From positions 1,181,717-1,245,716 of the forward strand of contig NW_006920413.1 of NCBI RefSeq assembly GCF_000344685.1: a DNA stretch of 64,000 nt, given 5' to 3'. A program made the position numbers and the translations under genes. Positions 1 through 11,557 of the stretch are shown piece by piece (positions within the stretch are counted from its first letter, which is position 1; each line of letters starts with the position of its first letter). The DNA is from Gloeophyllum trabeum ATCC 11539 (taxonomy: Eukaryota > Basidiomycota > Agaricomycetes > Gloeophyllales > Gloeophyllaceae). The notes beneath the pieces are model-generated. The model saw only the letters and a program-made list of their open reading frames with translations, had not been told where the DNA came from and searched no databases.

Positions 1-1
1 C

Positions 2-1297
2 ATCATCCTCTTCAATTCCGACTCTGCTGGGCCTGGAGGACCGAGTGCGTACCGTTTCCGTGGCCAGAGGCGGCCGCCGCCGCCTCCAGGCTTGTATACG
101 GAGGACGTGGTTGCTATGAACGAGGCGGCGTACCAGGAGTCGCTGAAGGAGAGACAGAAGCTGATTGCCAAGTACGGCCCGACTGCTAGCTCGGTCGAAG
201 CGTTCCCCAGCCACGGCGAGTTCTACACCCTGTGTAAGCTAGTCTATGATCTCTTTCGCGCGCCATTACTGAGTGTGCCGGCAGGGGACTTCTTCACCCC
301 CGCATTCCAGTGCCCGCACCGCACCGAGCGAGTCGGCACGCTCGGTGACGGAGGCAAATGGGTCTGTGGCTTGGAGCGGATCGCGAGGAAACCCAAGTGT
401 GTCATCTACTCCTTCGGTGAGTGTCGCCTTCTTTGGTGCAATCTACCAGGGGCGCCAGCTTCGGTCCATTGTCCCTGCGACCGTCTTCGCATGGGAACGT
501 CGGTGGGAATGCCCTGAGTGGGTTATCATACCGGGCTCTATTTTCAATTATGGAGACGCGTTCTGCGCGTGGGATGGGGCGCTTTGCTATGAACGGGGGA
601 GCTGACGTAGTGGTTGTATTTGTGACTAGGTGTCAACGGCGAGTCGAGCTTTGAAGCTACCCTCCTCCAGCGCGCGCCGGGATGCGAAGTGTGGGGCTAC
701 GACTTTAGTGTAAATTCGGTGAGTATTCTATTCTTCATAATGTCGACGTCATTAAGAGAAGTCTTGCATGTAGTTCGGCCCCGAAATCACTGAAGTTCCG
801 TCCCTGAATGCGCGGTCCCACTTCTACCCATACGCGCTGGGCTCCTACGACGCCCCCGAATCAAATCCGCCCTACTACACCCTCCAGTCGCTCATGAAGA
901 AGAACGGCCATGACTTCATTGACATCCTCAAGGTCGACATCGAGGGCGCGGAGTTCGAGTCGCTCACATCTTTCCTCAACGCGCACTCGGTCACCGAGGG
1001 GTTGCCCATCGGTCAGCTGCAGCTTGAGATCCACGCGCGCGACAGTAAGTACGGCGAGTTCAAGAACTTCTTGAAGTGGTGGGAGTCGTTGGAGAGGTTT
1101 GGCCTGCGTCCTTTCTGGACAGAGCCGAACTTGGTGTATGTGAACCTCATCAGAGGGGTTAGGCCTGATTTGGTTGAGGTCAGTTGAGGTTTCCAGTTTG
1201 CCTTCTTCCGTAATTAATCATTTGCTCGACGTCACAGTACTCCTTCATCAACATCAGAGGCCAACACGAACTCGTATCCGACGAGGTCATTCACTAA
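2..1297 (+). CDS. FkbM/METTL24-like methyltransferase-domain protein (5' partial)
   Basis: Exons 2-416, 630-718, 774-1178 and 1238-1297. The frame is open at the left edge, so the start, and probably an N-terminal membrane anchor, lie outside the window. The S-adenosylmethionine-binding part has the signature TLGDGGKWVCG followed by a YSFG-type strand. Later come KVDIEGAEFESL (the FkbM-type acidic loop) and QLQLEIHA. The last exon encodes YSFINIRGQHEL, which restores a conserved end and is why the in-frame stop at 1185-1187 is treated as intronic. METTL24-like proteins of this kind are common in basidiomycetes as type II membrane proteins. The substrate is unknown. Fold assignment is firm, function is not. 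Confidence 0.8.
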
Positions 1298-1996
1298 GAG
1301 CCGCATATGTCTCCCGTATAAGTATCCTAATCCTCTACGGACTTAATCCAGGGCCATTTCCTGGCTCTCGAATGGACCTCACACAATTAATTCTGTCAGC
1401 GGCGTGGGCCAGCGGTCCTCCGTACTCTTGCTCCGCTCCTTAGTGTACTCGTATATGCGCGCACGGTAGAATATAACCGGGGCATTGATCATACCCTCAA
1501 ATACTGTATATCCTCAGAAAGGCCATTCTTATTTATCTTCCACTCTGAGATTTGACTGAGACTGGAGGGCGTCGTCATTTCGGCCCTTTCCGTGGGATCG
1601 AATTCACCGAATATTCGCCGCTCGCGTCGAGGATTCCCTGCAGAGCACCTCGTCCTGCTGTCCGAGTTCCTGTCTGATTCTATGAGTGTTTCTCTTTTCA
1701 TCTGTCTATTGGTTGTTCTTGCAGATGATGACTCTGTTTCTTTTCGAGGGCGCGTAATTTGTAATGCGTCTAGTGATCACTAAATGTGCTCGATATGGGC
1801 GTCAGTCATCATCTTCCTTCTAAATGTTCTATTCGTGATGGGACTCGACCGGCGCGAAGTCCTGCACGACTGGCCGTGGGGGCAAGCAAGTCAGCTGTTT
1901 ATGCAGCTGTATTATTCGAAGCCGTTGTATGTAATCCTCAGGCTCGGTATAAAAGCAGGGGGAATGTGTTGAACCCCCCCTGCAACCGGGTTCGCT
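1298..1996. other. Intergenic region upstream of the beta-mannosidase
   Basis: About 700 bp holding the 3' flank of the methyltransferase gene and the promoter of the mannosidase gene. Open frames here are short and resemble no protein family. Apart from the TATA box listed separately, nothing else could be identified. Confidence 0.5.
1948..1954 (+). promoter_or_regulatory. TATA box of the beta-mannosidase gene
   Basis: A TATAAAA heptamer lies 43 bp before the mannosidase ATG at 1997. It is the only strong TATA element in this intergenic region, and implies a short 5' leader. Confidence 0.6.
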
Positions 1997-4900
1997 ATGG
2001 CTGCCATCCTTCGTGGCCTTGCAGCCGCTTGTCTGCCTGCTCTAGCACTGGGCGCAACGTTCGACCTCTCGGGTCTCTCTTGGACGCTCAAGAACGCGAA
2101 CGGCTCTATTGCTATACCCGGCTCTGTCCCATCTCAGGCGCACTTGGATCTTTTAAAGGCAGGTGTGATATCTGAGCCTCTGCTTGGCATAAATGGTATG
2201 CGTACAGTGCGTAGTTCTCGTGAATGATGTCGTTCTGACCTGCCTAAGACGACCTGCAACGATGGATCGTAAATGACAACTGGACTTACACGGCTGATCT
2301 GACGCCCTTCACGTCTACGTACGCACATACCCCGGGCGAACGAGCTCTATTGGTATTCTACGGCTTGGACACGATCGCGAACATAGTATGTACTACAGTC
2401 GCATCCTAACAGTGATGTCTACAGCTTTCGCAGACCCTGGCAGGGAACCCTGTCGCATGGGTGAACAACCAATTCCGCCAATACGTGTTTGATATCACGG
2501 AAAAGCTCGCCTCCCCGCGTTCCGGCGATAACAATCTGACAGTCGCGTTCGAGTCCGCCTGGTACTATGGGCTGAACGTCACCTCCCGGCCCGACGCCGA
2601 GTATTTCCCGAACACCGCGAACGTTACCACTGTAGACAACGTGCATATATCCTAGCTTTATCCGAGCTTTCGCTCTACTGACATCCGCGCAGTTCGAATA
2701 TCCCGGCGTGCGTCAGTATATCCGCAAGATCGACGACGACTTTGGTTGGGATTGGGTAAGTGACTCCGCGTGAGACTGCCCGACCGATCGCACTTACCCC
2801 CAGCGAATCTGGATCCTTAGGGACCCGCATTTGTGCCCTCGGGTATATTCAAGCCAGCGTACATTGTCACGCTCCTTGATCCCACGGACATCATCCAAGT
2901 CGCCCCGATCGAGCTCTCAGGCTCGGACATCGTTTTCCTCGAAGAATCTTCGATCGATATTTACAAGCCGCTCTCGGACCCGTCCACGCTCACGTACGAC
3001 GAGGCCGCCGACTGGAACGTCAACGTCACCCTTGCGCTTCGCTCCGCCCTTCCCCTCTCGGCGCCCACTATCACCCTCTCTATCCCCGAGCTCAACCTCA
3101 CTTCGGATGCGATCGCCGTGGAGTCCTTGCCGGGGGACACCGCGGAGGCGAAATGGGTGACCGCGATGTGGACAGTGCCCGAGGGCCTCCCGCAGCGGTG
3201 GTACACGCACGACCTCGCGACGGGCCCGAAGCTGTACAACCTGACTGTGACGCTCGACTTCCATGTCTTCAAATTCCCGGCTAATATCTCCCTTACCCGC
3301 GCGACCGGGTTCAGGACGATCCGCCTCGCGCAAACGGCGTATAGTCCTGAGGAAATTGCGGCGAGGGGGATTACGCCTGGCGACCAGTGGCACTTCGAGA
3401 TTAACGGAATGGCGTTCTATAGCAAAGGGACGAATATTATTCCGTTTGATCCATTCTATTCGAGGATTACGACCGAGCAGGTAAGGTGGGTGCTGCAAGC
3501 TGCTGTATTGAGCGGTCAGAATATGGTCAGTTGTGATTCTAAGTCCCAAGAGCTCCACGGGGTAGCGCTGACGCGGTGCTTGATCCAGCTACGAGTCTGG
3601 GGAGGCGGGATGTACCAGCCATCCTCGTCCGACGTCGCCGGTGGCGTATACTCGTTCTACTCGCTCTGCGACGAACTTGGCATCCTTGCCTGGTCCGAGC
3701 TCATCTTCTCGGACACCTTATACCCCATCAACCCGTTCCTGCTGGAAAACATCGAGCCCGAGGTCCGGCAGAACGTGCGCCGCGTGAACACCCATCCCAG
3801 CAATGCGCAGTGGGCGGGCGGGAACGAGATCGAGGGGATTGTGCTGCAGGCTAACTATAGCTTAGCGAATGGGACGCATTATCTCAATGAGGTGCATTGT
3901 GATTGGATGTTGAAGGGAAGGAACTGGAGGACACTGATGTTTTCGCTCCTAGTTCGTGACGCTGTTCCAGGATTTCTTGTACGGCATAGTGACCTCGGAG
4001 ACGGAATCGGTAAGAGGGCTTCTTCGATAGGAGTTTGTAACCGCTGAAGGTTGCTGTAGGTTCCCTATACGGATTGTTCTACGACCCATGGGGTCCTGAG
4101 CCTTGAGCCGTACGTGCTCCGGTTCTTGAACGCCACTCCTGGATCCATATACGGCAATTCTGGTACGTTGTCTGAATGCTATCAGTACTTCCTCGATCTG
4201 AGCAAATATTATAGAGCGGTACAATTACGATGCGTCGCAGGCATTCAACCTCAGCACTTTCCCGGTATCCAGGTTCGTTAATGAGTTCGGCTTCCACTCG
4301 ATGCCGTCTTTCTATAGCTGGGAAGAGGTACTCGAGAACCCTGAAGATTTCAACTTTAACTCCACAGTCGTGATGTCTCGCGACCATCATCCGCCAGCCG
4401 GCAATCTGTCGTTCCCCAACCCGAACGCTCCTCAAGGGCAATACCAAATGACGCAGGGCGTTGAGCTCTGGTTGCCCACACCCGGTACCTCCGACTCCAA
4501 CCAGACGTTCGCTCAGTGGTGCTACAGCACGCAGATATTTCAGTCGATGACGATGGCGGCCCAGATTGCCTTCTACCGTCGGGGGGCGGGCTTTGGCGAG
4601 AATAACCTAGGAAGTCTTGTCTGGCAGCTTAACGACATTTGGCAGGGTGTCAGCTGGTCTGCCGTAGAATACTCTGGTCGATGGAAGGTTCTCAACTATG
4701 GATTGGCCAACGTCTATAGCCCGGTCATCATCAGTTCGTTCTGGACACCTGAGAACGGGACTTTGGACGTCATGGTCACCTCCGACCGCTGGACTGATGT
4801 TTCAGGGACCGCTCAGTTGACGTGGTTCGACTGGACCGGGAAGGAGCTGAACTCGACTTCCTATGACTTTACCGTCCCCTCGTTGAATAACACCGTTCTT

Positions 4901-5430
4901 CTGAGCGCTACCGGCCTGAGCAACATCCTCCCGGCCGGCTCCCAAGTCAACGATGTCTTCCTCTTGATGAATCTGACGGCACAAGCAGACAATCGGACCG
5001 TCACTAACGAGCAATATGTGAGTCGTCTGCTTCTCCTCACGGGCGCAGATATTGAGCTTTCGCTCTTAGTTCACTCCCGCATCGCTGGCCAATGCTGCGC
5101 TTGTCGATCCGCAGATTCGCGTTGTCGGTCACGACAATTATACTTTCGAGCTCTCGGCACTGGGCGGCGTCGCTCCTTGGACATGGATCGACCATCCAGC
5201 CGGTACCGTTGGCTACTTCGTCGACACAATAACATGTTTGCCGTCGAACGGATTCTACCTGATCCCAGGGAGGGACCGCACAGGTAATGTGCTCCAGTTT
5301 ACGGAGGAGACAAACCATACTGATGGTGCTGATAGTCCAATTCATGCTAAATCCGATACTATCCAAGTCACAAAGCCCCGACCCGGCGGAATTTGTAGTC
5401 AGATCCGTTTGGAATAATACGCACGTATAG
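1997..5430 (+). CDS. Secreted beta-mannosidase, glycoside hydrolase family 2
   Basis: Exons 1997-2195, 2249-2385, 2425-2640, 2693-2755, 2821-3525, 3589-3891, 3953-4009, 4060-4162, 4215-5017, 5070-5283 and 5336-5430, giving 964 residues. A signal peptide (about residues 1-19, Ala/Leu-rich) is followed by the GH2 sugar-binding fold, with the family-typical WIVNDNWTYTADL and FGWDW. In the TIM barrel, LRVWGGGMYQ leads to GGNEIEG, whose Glu520 is the expected acid/base, and FVNEFGFHSMPS, whose Glu618 is the expected nucleophile. The end SPDPAEFVVRSVWNN is also typical. The enzyme removes beta-1,4-linked mannose from the non-reducing ends of manno-oligosaccharides and N-glycan cores. Many N-glycosylation sequons fit secretion. 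Length fits fungal beta-mannosidase A. Confidence 0.93.
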
Positions 5431-5638
5431 TTCCTGGCCAGTACTTTTGTCACGTAGTTGGACAAACGAATACCTGATTACTCCGGAATCCGGGAAGGAC
5501 TGGTATTGCCATAGATTACAGATAAACTACAGACACGCTACATCTCGAAAGTGACAAATGAATAAGTTAGTTTACAACGACCACTGGCAACACATCTACG
5601 AACTGCAATGAAAGGTAGAAATAGCGTCCAAATGGATG

Positions 5639-8600
5639 CTAACTAGCATCGAAAAGTGATAAGAGTACGCGCAAAGTCCGGTCGTTCCCTTGTCCGTAGT
5701 CTTTAAGCGAGGCGAGTAGAGTCTGGACGCCCGCTTCGTTCGACAAATGCTTGAGGGTCAAGGCCTTCAAAGAGTTCTCGATGCGGAGCGAGAGGGAGTC
5801 CATGAGGAGCATTAAGTCATTGTCAGAGGCCTTCTCGCTGATCGCAGGCATCAGCAACTCCGCATTTCCGCGGATGATGCATGATCCTGAGGAGGACTCG
5901 TCGGCACCGGCTTGACCTGCTCTGCTGCTTTTGCCTGGCGGTTCGGCCCGGAACACCCGACCGGAAGTCAGGGCCTCCAGGCGGATGGCTAACATCTCCA
6001 ACTGACGCATCTGGTCCACGCTGAACTGTATCCTGGACGTGTTCTCGCTTGGCCTCTCGTCTTTGAGATCCTTACGTCCTGCAAGCGCACGAGGATACAC
6101 GACCGAGAGCATCTCGGGGATTTCCAACCCCTTGAGCTTCACCTCCCCAACGGGGACCACCTCGATACCGATCTGCTGTATGGCCTCAATCGCCTGAGGA
6201 GCCTGAGAGAAGGAATATTCGGTTTCGGGCTCAGTGCCCAGTACTTTGGCGTTAATCTCTCGGACGACATCTGCGCTGCACATGATCTGACCTCCTGCAG
6301 CACGAGCGCAGATCCGCGCCGAACGGTTGACCATAGTGCCAAAATAATCCATACGATGCGTGATCGGATCTCTTTCGCATACGGGAGTGCCACAGTGCAT
6401 ACCCATCCTCACGGATAGACCCCTCTCAATGATACGGCCATCGGCATCGAGTATTTCCTTTCCGTCCTCGCACTCTAGGATTTCCAGAGGCCAGGCTTCC
6501 TTGAGTAATGCTTCTTGAACCGAAAGACACCACCACAAGGCTGAGAGCGAATTCTGGAAGGAGCACATGAAGGCATCACCTTCGGTCTTGACTTCGTACC
6601 CACCGCAGAAGCGTAACTGCCTCCGCAATAGGTTGTTGTGTAGGCGCATAGCAGTCGCCATCCCTGAATTCACCTCCCATAGATGTGTAGAATTGCGGAT
6701 GTCGGTGAACACCAAAGCCACATGTCCGACGGGAGGTGATACCTCTATATCGAGACGTGATATGTTGCGATCATTGATTTCATCTCGCCGTCTGCGGCGC
6801 AGGGATGAGGCATACTCTGGATCGACGAAAGAGTCCATAGTCGGTTGACGAGAGCGTACGTTGGAATGAAAAAGTTCGGCCACGCTGATGACCATGATCA
6901 TGGTGCTGCCATCTGCTCCGTAGCTAATGGCAAAGTCGCGCAGTTTCTGAGCTGCGATCATTGGATCGTCGCGCGCTGACCGAGCGATGTCGACCGCTGT
7001 TTGATAAGAGACGTAGTCCCACAAACCGCGGTTGCCTATGATCACGAATTCGTCTAAGGCACTCAAGTGGTAAGTGTGCACATACGGCCGCGCGTTGACC
7101 ACTGGGAGGAGATTATAGAACCCGAAGGCACGGGACATGTCAACCTCATCATTGACAAGGCCCTTGGGTGACACCCAACCTTCGGCCGCTCGAATCCTCG
7201 CAGTCTCCTCGCGGTCGAATGGGTCATGCTTTTTCGCTAGAGGCATCGCAGCACCCTGTTTTGAGACTACAGCTAGAGCATTCCCCGCATTTGCGACGTA
7301 CAGGGTCTTCTCCTGGAGATACAACGCTATACCGCAAGCACCACTCTGGCTGGATATATCGTGGACGGCGTGGACTTGCATGCTACCGCCAGTTGACATC
7401 TTGCGATTGTTACCCGAATAAAGACTGTCGTGCATGGATTTATTGAGCGCTAAGAATGTCCGCCTCAGAGCATCGGGGACGCCATTAGCATCGATAAGAT
7501 TGATCATTTGGAGCTCTTTGATGAGCGTAGGGATGAACCGGTCATGCAAGTATTTTGCCAGGACATTGTTATTGCCCTTCGACTGCGCACGCCCGAACAT
7601 AGCGAAGACGGCCTCGTTCTCCTTGCCCCGGAAACGCGGTTGCACGAGGTCGAACATGCTGAGATGCTCCGACTTGCCTAAAGTATCTGCAATACCGTAG
7701 GCCAACCCATTGACGTCGGAACCGGAGGTGCGGACTCGGCGATCTTCTGTCTCTTCTGGAATATTAGGCACAAAGGTCGTGGTGACGTCCATTAGACCCA
7801 ATATGCGAAGTTGCGTCAAGTCCGTAAATCCAGCCAACATCTTCCGATGTTGCTGTTCCACGTTGCGTTGCCCCTTGTGACTCATGTGAGCGTCTGGCTT
7901 GATCTCCAGTCGTTTGTTTCCAGACAAGTTGAGATATTTCAGGTTCGTATTGAAGTTCCTACGGGAATGTCAGGGGAAGTCATACTATTATCACGATGAG
8001 ACGTACCAGTTCCAATCGAACTCCCAATTGTTGATATTGTACTTCAATACGTTACTTCCGACATCCAGAGCCTGAAGACTGGTGACTTTCGCAAGCTCCT
8101 GCGGTAATGTCTGCAACTTGTTTCCATTGAGGAAAAGGACTGTTAGCTTGGTTAAACGATGGAGATCCTCAGTCGGAATGATTGATAATTTGTTTCCGCT
8201 GAGGTATAGCTCTTCCAACTTCAACAGGCTGGCGAAGAATCGTGACGGCATTTCTTGTATATCGTTGAACGACAGATTAAGAACTTTCAGTTCCTTCAGG
8301 ACGGTCAACGCATGCAGTGCTTCATCCCCTAACCTGTTCTCTCCTAAGAAAAGGCGTTCCAACGATTTGGCCAGAGGAGGCATCGCACGAGCTTGCTCGA
8401 GGGAAATAGTCGACCCTTTCCTTTCAGATATCAAGGAGTTCGCAAAACTATTGTTGTCACCAGCCGGAACCGGTGGTACCGTCATGGGTGGGTTATGCCA
8501 GACATTGACCAGGTTGGAGGTGAAGTTGATATGGACAAGGGAGGCGCAGTTCCACAACTCAGCCGGAAGCTCCGTCAAGCTATTGTTGTGGGCGTCAAGG

Positions 8601-11166
8601 GTTTCTAGCTTCTGCAATTTCCCGATACTGATTGGCAAAGAATCAAGCTGATTATCTGAGCACGATAGATGCTCCAGTCTCTCTAGCTGGCCTAGAGATT
8701 CCGGAATGAACCTGAACGAGTTATGATCGAGCTTCAAAGACTTCAGCGATGTCAGCTGCGAGAAGATTGCTTCATCAAGGGAGGGTAGCTTCGCGTAGGA
8801 AATATCTAATGATGTGAGGACGTATGGGAATGGATTCTTCAGGCCCGAGACGAGAGTAAGCTGGGTGATATCATTTCGAGAGGCATCCAGAACCTCAAGC
8901 GACGGTCCTAGAGCGAGCTCTAAGCCGTGTATCGCGTTGTGATCGGCCATGAGGGTTTGCAGCTTTGGTAGGCTGCAGACGATCGACAAATCGGATATCC
9001 TATTCCGACGACAGTCGAGTAACTTCAAGTTCTCCAAACGGGAAAAGGACTTGGGTAGGCGGGAAACCTGATTCCCCACGATTACCAACTGCTCCAAGTT
9101 CCTCAGCTCGCCAATCTCCTCCGGGATCTCTGTTATCATATTGAATGATATATCGAGGTCAACCAGACTCTCAACCTTGCATAGGTGAGAAGGGACTACG
9201 CGAAACTTGTTATTCGAAATGTTCAGGTACTTGAGCGACCGCATCCGAGGGAAGAACCATGGAAGGCTCTCCAGCCGGTTATTCTGGGCCTTCAAGTCCC
9301 GCAGATCAGGTATATCGTCCAGATAAGACTCATCCAGGTTGACAATCCTGTTGGACGAGATTTCTAGCCGATGTAGAGTAGTGCAATAGCGCACACTCTG
9401 AGGCACCTTCTTCATGGCCATGTTGGATAGGCGCAGATCCCTGAGCGTCGTACAGCGCTGTATGAAGTCGCGAGGGATCTCGAGCATGGGGTTACGGGAG
9501 AGCGTGAGGGAGACAATCTCGTCCGCGTGGCTATACAGGACGATTGGAACAGTTTTCAAGCTCCTGCCAGTCAAGTCGATGTACTCGAAATTCTCGATGA
9601 CCAGTTCTTCTTCCTATTGTGTATGATCAGCATTGCAAATAAGTAAGTTCATGGAGACTCACTGTTGGGCCAAGGAGATTGCTCTTATACACGAATTTGA
9701 GGAGAAAGCCAATATCTTCTTTCTCCAGTAGATCCTGACCGTCCTTCGCATCATACCCAGCTTGTTCTAGGCGTCTGCGGACGATATCTGCAGGCCTCTC
9801 CGTTTGTGCTAAGACTCGTTCTACCGGACGTGTTAGTGGGCAGACCAGCGTTCCCTCGATCACTTACCTCTGCCCCGTTCTTTCAGATATAGACGATGAG
9901 TCTCGCGTTCAGGGTCAAGTAAGAGCTTCTCATTGAGAACAGGATACAGCTCTGAGACAGCGACAGATAGACCGATCGTGACGATATGGTAAGTTGAATT
10001 GGGCCGGTATACGCGAATCTTGTACGGCCGAAAATTGTATATAGTATCTCTTCGGTCCATATTCATGGTAGTCGTTTTCCGATGCGACCGCCGCTTTGAC
10101 GCGCCATTTGCATTCGGGTAAGGGCTTGCCCCGCCAGTATGACCCTCATCTGAGCTGGAATAATCGGGCTCGCCGAGAGCGTCCGCAGCACCATTCTTGT
10201 CAACAACAGCCCAACTATCCGGGGCATCCCAAGACACATGTTCCTGAACGCCATTCTGACTCGGAGGTGGGGGCAAACTCTTGGGCGAGATATTACGCTC
10301 CAAGATCGGTGCATTGGGGGGTCGAGGTCTCCCTGCTGTACCAGTACTTGGTACCCATGGATTTACGTTGTTCCAGATAGTATGCGTAGACGATGGGCCC
10401 GCTCGAGAATTTGAACTGTGGCCAGACAGACTCGACCCGCTAGATATACCACTGCCGGCTACAGAGGCTGAGTCGGGATGTAAAGCGTTCAAGTCAATGA
10501 TGCCCTCCATGTTATCAAGATTGGTATCAAGAGTCATATCGGGGTCTTCGCAAGGCGAACTGGGGGAGGAGTGGGAAATGGACACCCGAGCGTTTCCTCT
10601 GCGCCGCGCCTTCTTGTCTTTCTTCGGGCTGCTTTGAGGAGGCGATGATATGGAGATAACCGATGATGACCCTGGTACAGGAACGGGAGGGAGGAGTAGA
10701 GAGGCGGAGGAGGCTTCGCCAGCCATACGAGGTTTGCTGCGAGACCTCTTGATCTTGCTGAATATGTTTATGGATGACTTGGACTTGTGCAGCTCTCTCG
10801 CTGGCGAGTCGCTGTTCCCAGAGCCTGTCGTAGTCCTGTCCAGCGAAACCTGCGACTCACTGCCAAACACTCTTTCAGGGAGGTTCTGAGCGCTGGTTTG
10901 ACGCGCAAGGCCGAAGGATGAGAAAGACGGTTTGTGGCCAAAGCCAAACGACCGTTGGGGAGGCCTCGTAGGGGTCGCAGGCTAAAGGTCTACTGTTACA
11001 TTGTGAGTATCAGAGGCGATACCGACGGACTCACTGGTTCATCCCATGGTGCAATGTCGGCTGCATTGACCGAAGTGTCCTGACCGCGAGACACCAGGAC
11101 CTCGGGGTTGACGAAGTCCTCACTCCCCTTCGCAAAGTCCAAGGAGTGTATCTCAAGGGTCGACAT
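5639..11166 (-). CDS. CAC1: Adenylate cyclase (Ras-associating, LRR, PP2C-like, class III cyclase)
   Basis: Minus-strand exons 11166-11035, 10981-9868, 9820-9663, 9613-8007 and 7958-5639, giving 1776 residues. Order of parts: a Ser/Pro-rich disordered N-terminus; a Ras-associating domain near residues 355-470; a long array of leucine-rich repeats at about 470-1030; a PP2C-like domain at about 1030-1390; then the class III catalytic domain with ALVFTDIRNSTHLWE near 1420, containing the first metal-binding Asp, and VKTEGDAFM. This is the fungal Cyr1/Cac1/Uac1 architecture, making cAMP downstream of Ras and G-alpha in nutrient and morphogenesis signalling. The start is uncertain: ATG at 11181 is in frame, and an upstream Cys-rich extension is possible (see findings). 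Divergent from the NIPA-type gene. Confidence 0.93.
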
Positions 11167-11557
11167 CGTCGAACAGGCCATACATCTGTATCGTCCAGCA
11201 GGGCAAGCACTATAGGCAGTGAGCCGAGTACAAAGCGAACAGTGCCGAGCCTGTTAATCGGACAATGATTAGTCTCCCACCTACTACATGCCATGGGAAC
11301 TCTGCGTCCAAACCCGGACACTCGTGTTGGTCCTGGAAGGCTGGGAAAAGCTCTATTTTAGACCAAAGGGCCCAGACCTCATGGTCTCAGGTCTCCGGGA
11401 CCACTCCGAGAGCGCGAACCATTGTCCGTCGTGGGGCCATTATGGCGGGTGCTGTACCCGGACAGCCCGGTTGCAGCGCTCTGCAATTCGCTCACCTGGA
11501 CTGCGCCCCGCTTGTGGGCACCACTTCTTCCTCTATTGACCTTACGACCCGCACGAA
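11167..11557. promoter_or_regulatory. Shared divergent promoter region, adenylate cyclase / NIPA-type transporter
   Basis: About 390 bp separate the two divergent start codons. No clear TATA box is seen for either gene. The minus-strand side contains an open Cys-rich stretch discussed in the findings. Confidence 0.45.

Noticed and set aside
1179..1187. Stop codon at 1185-1187 as the end of the methyltransferase
   Set aside because: A GT-AG intron from 1179 to 1237 joins the frame to YSFINIRGQHEL, a better family ending.
5639..9574. Long plus-strand open frames opposite the adenylate cyclase LRR and catalytic exons
   Set aside because: They lie antisense to a well-recognised protein, have no family motifs and no splice logic.
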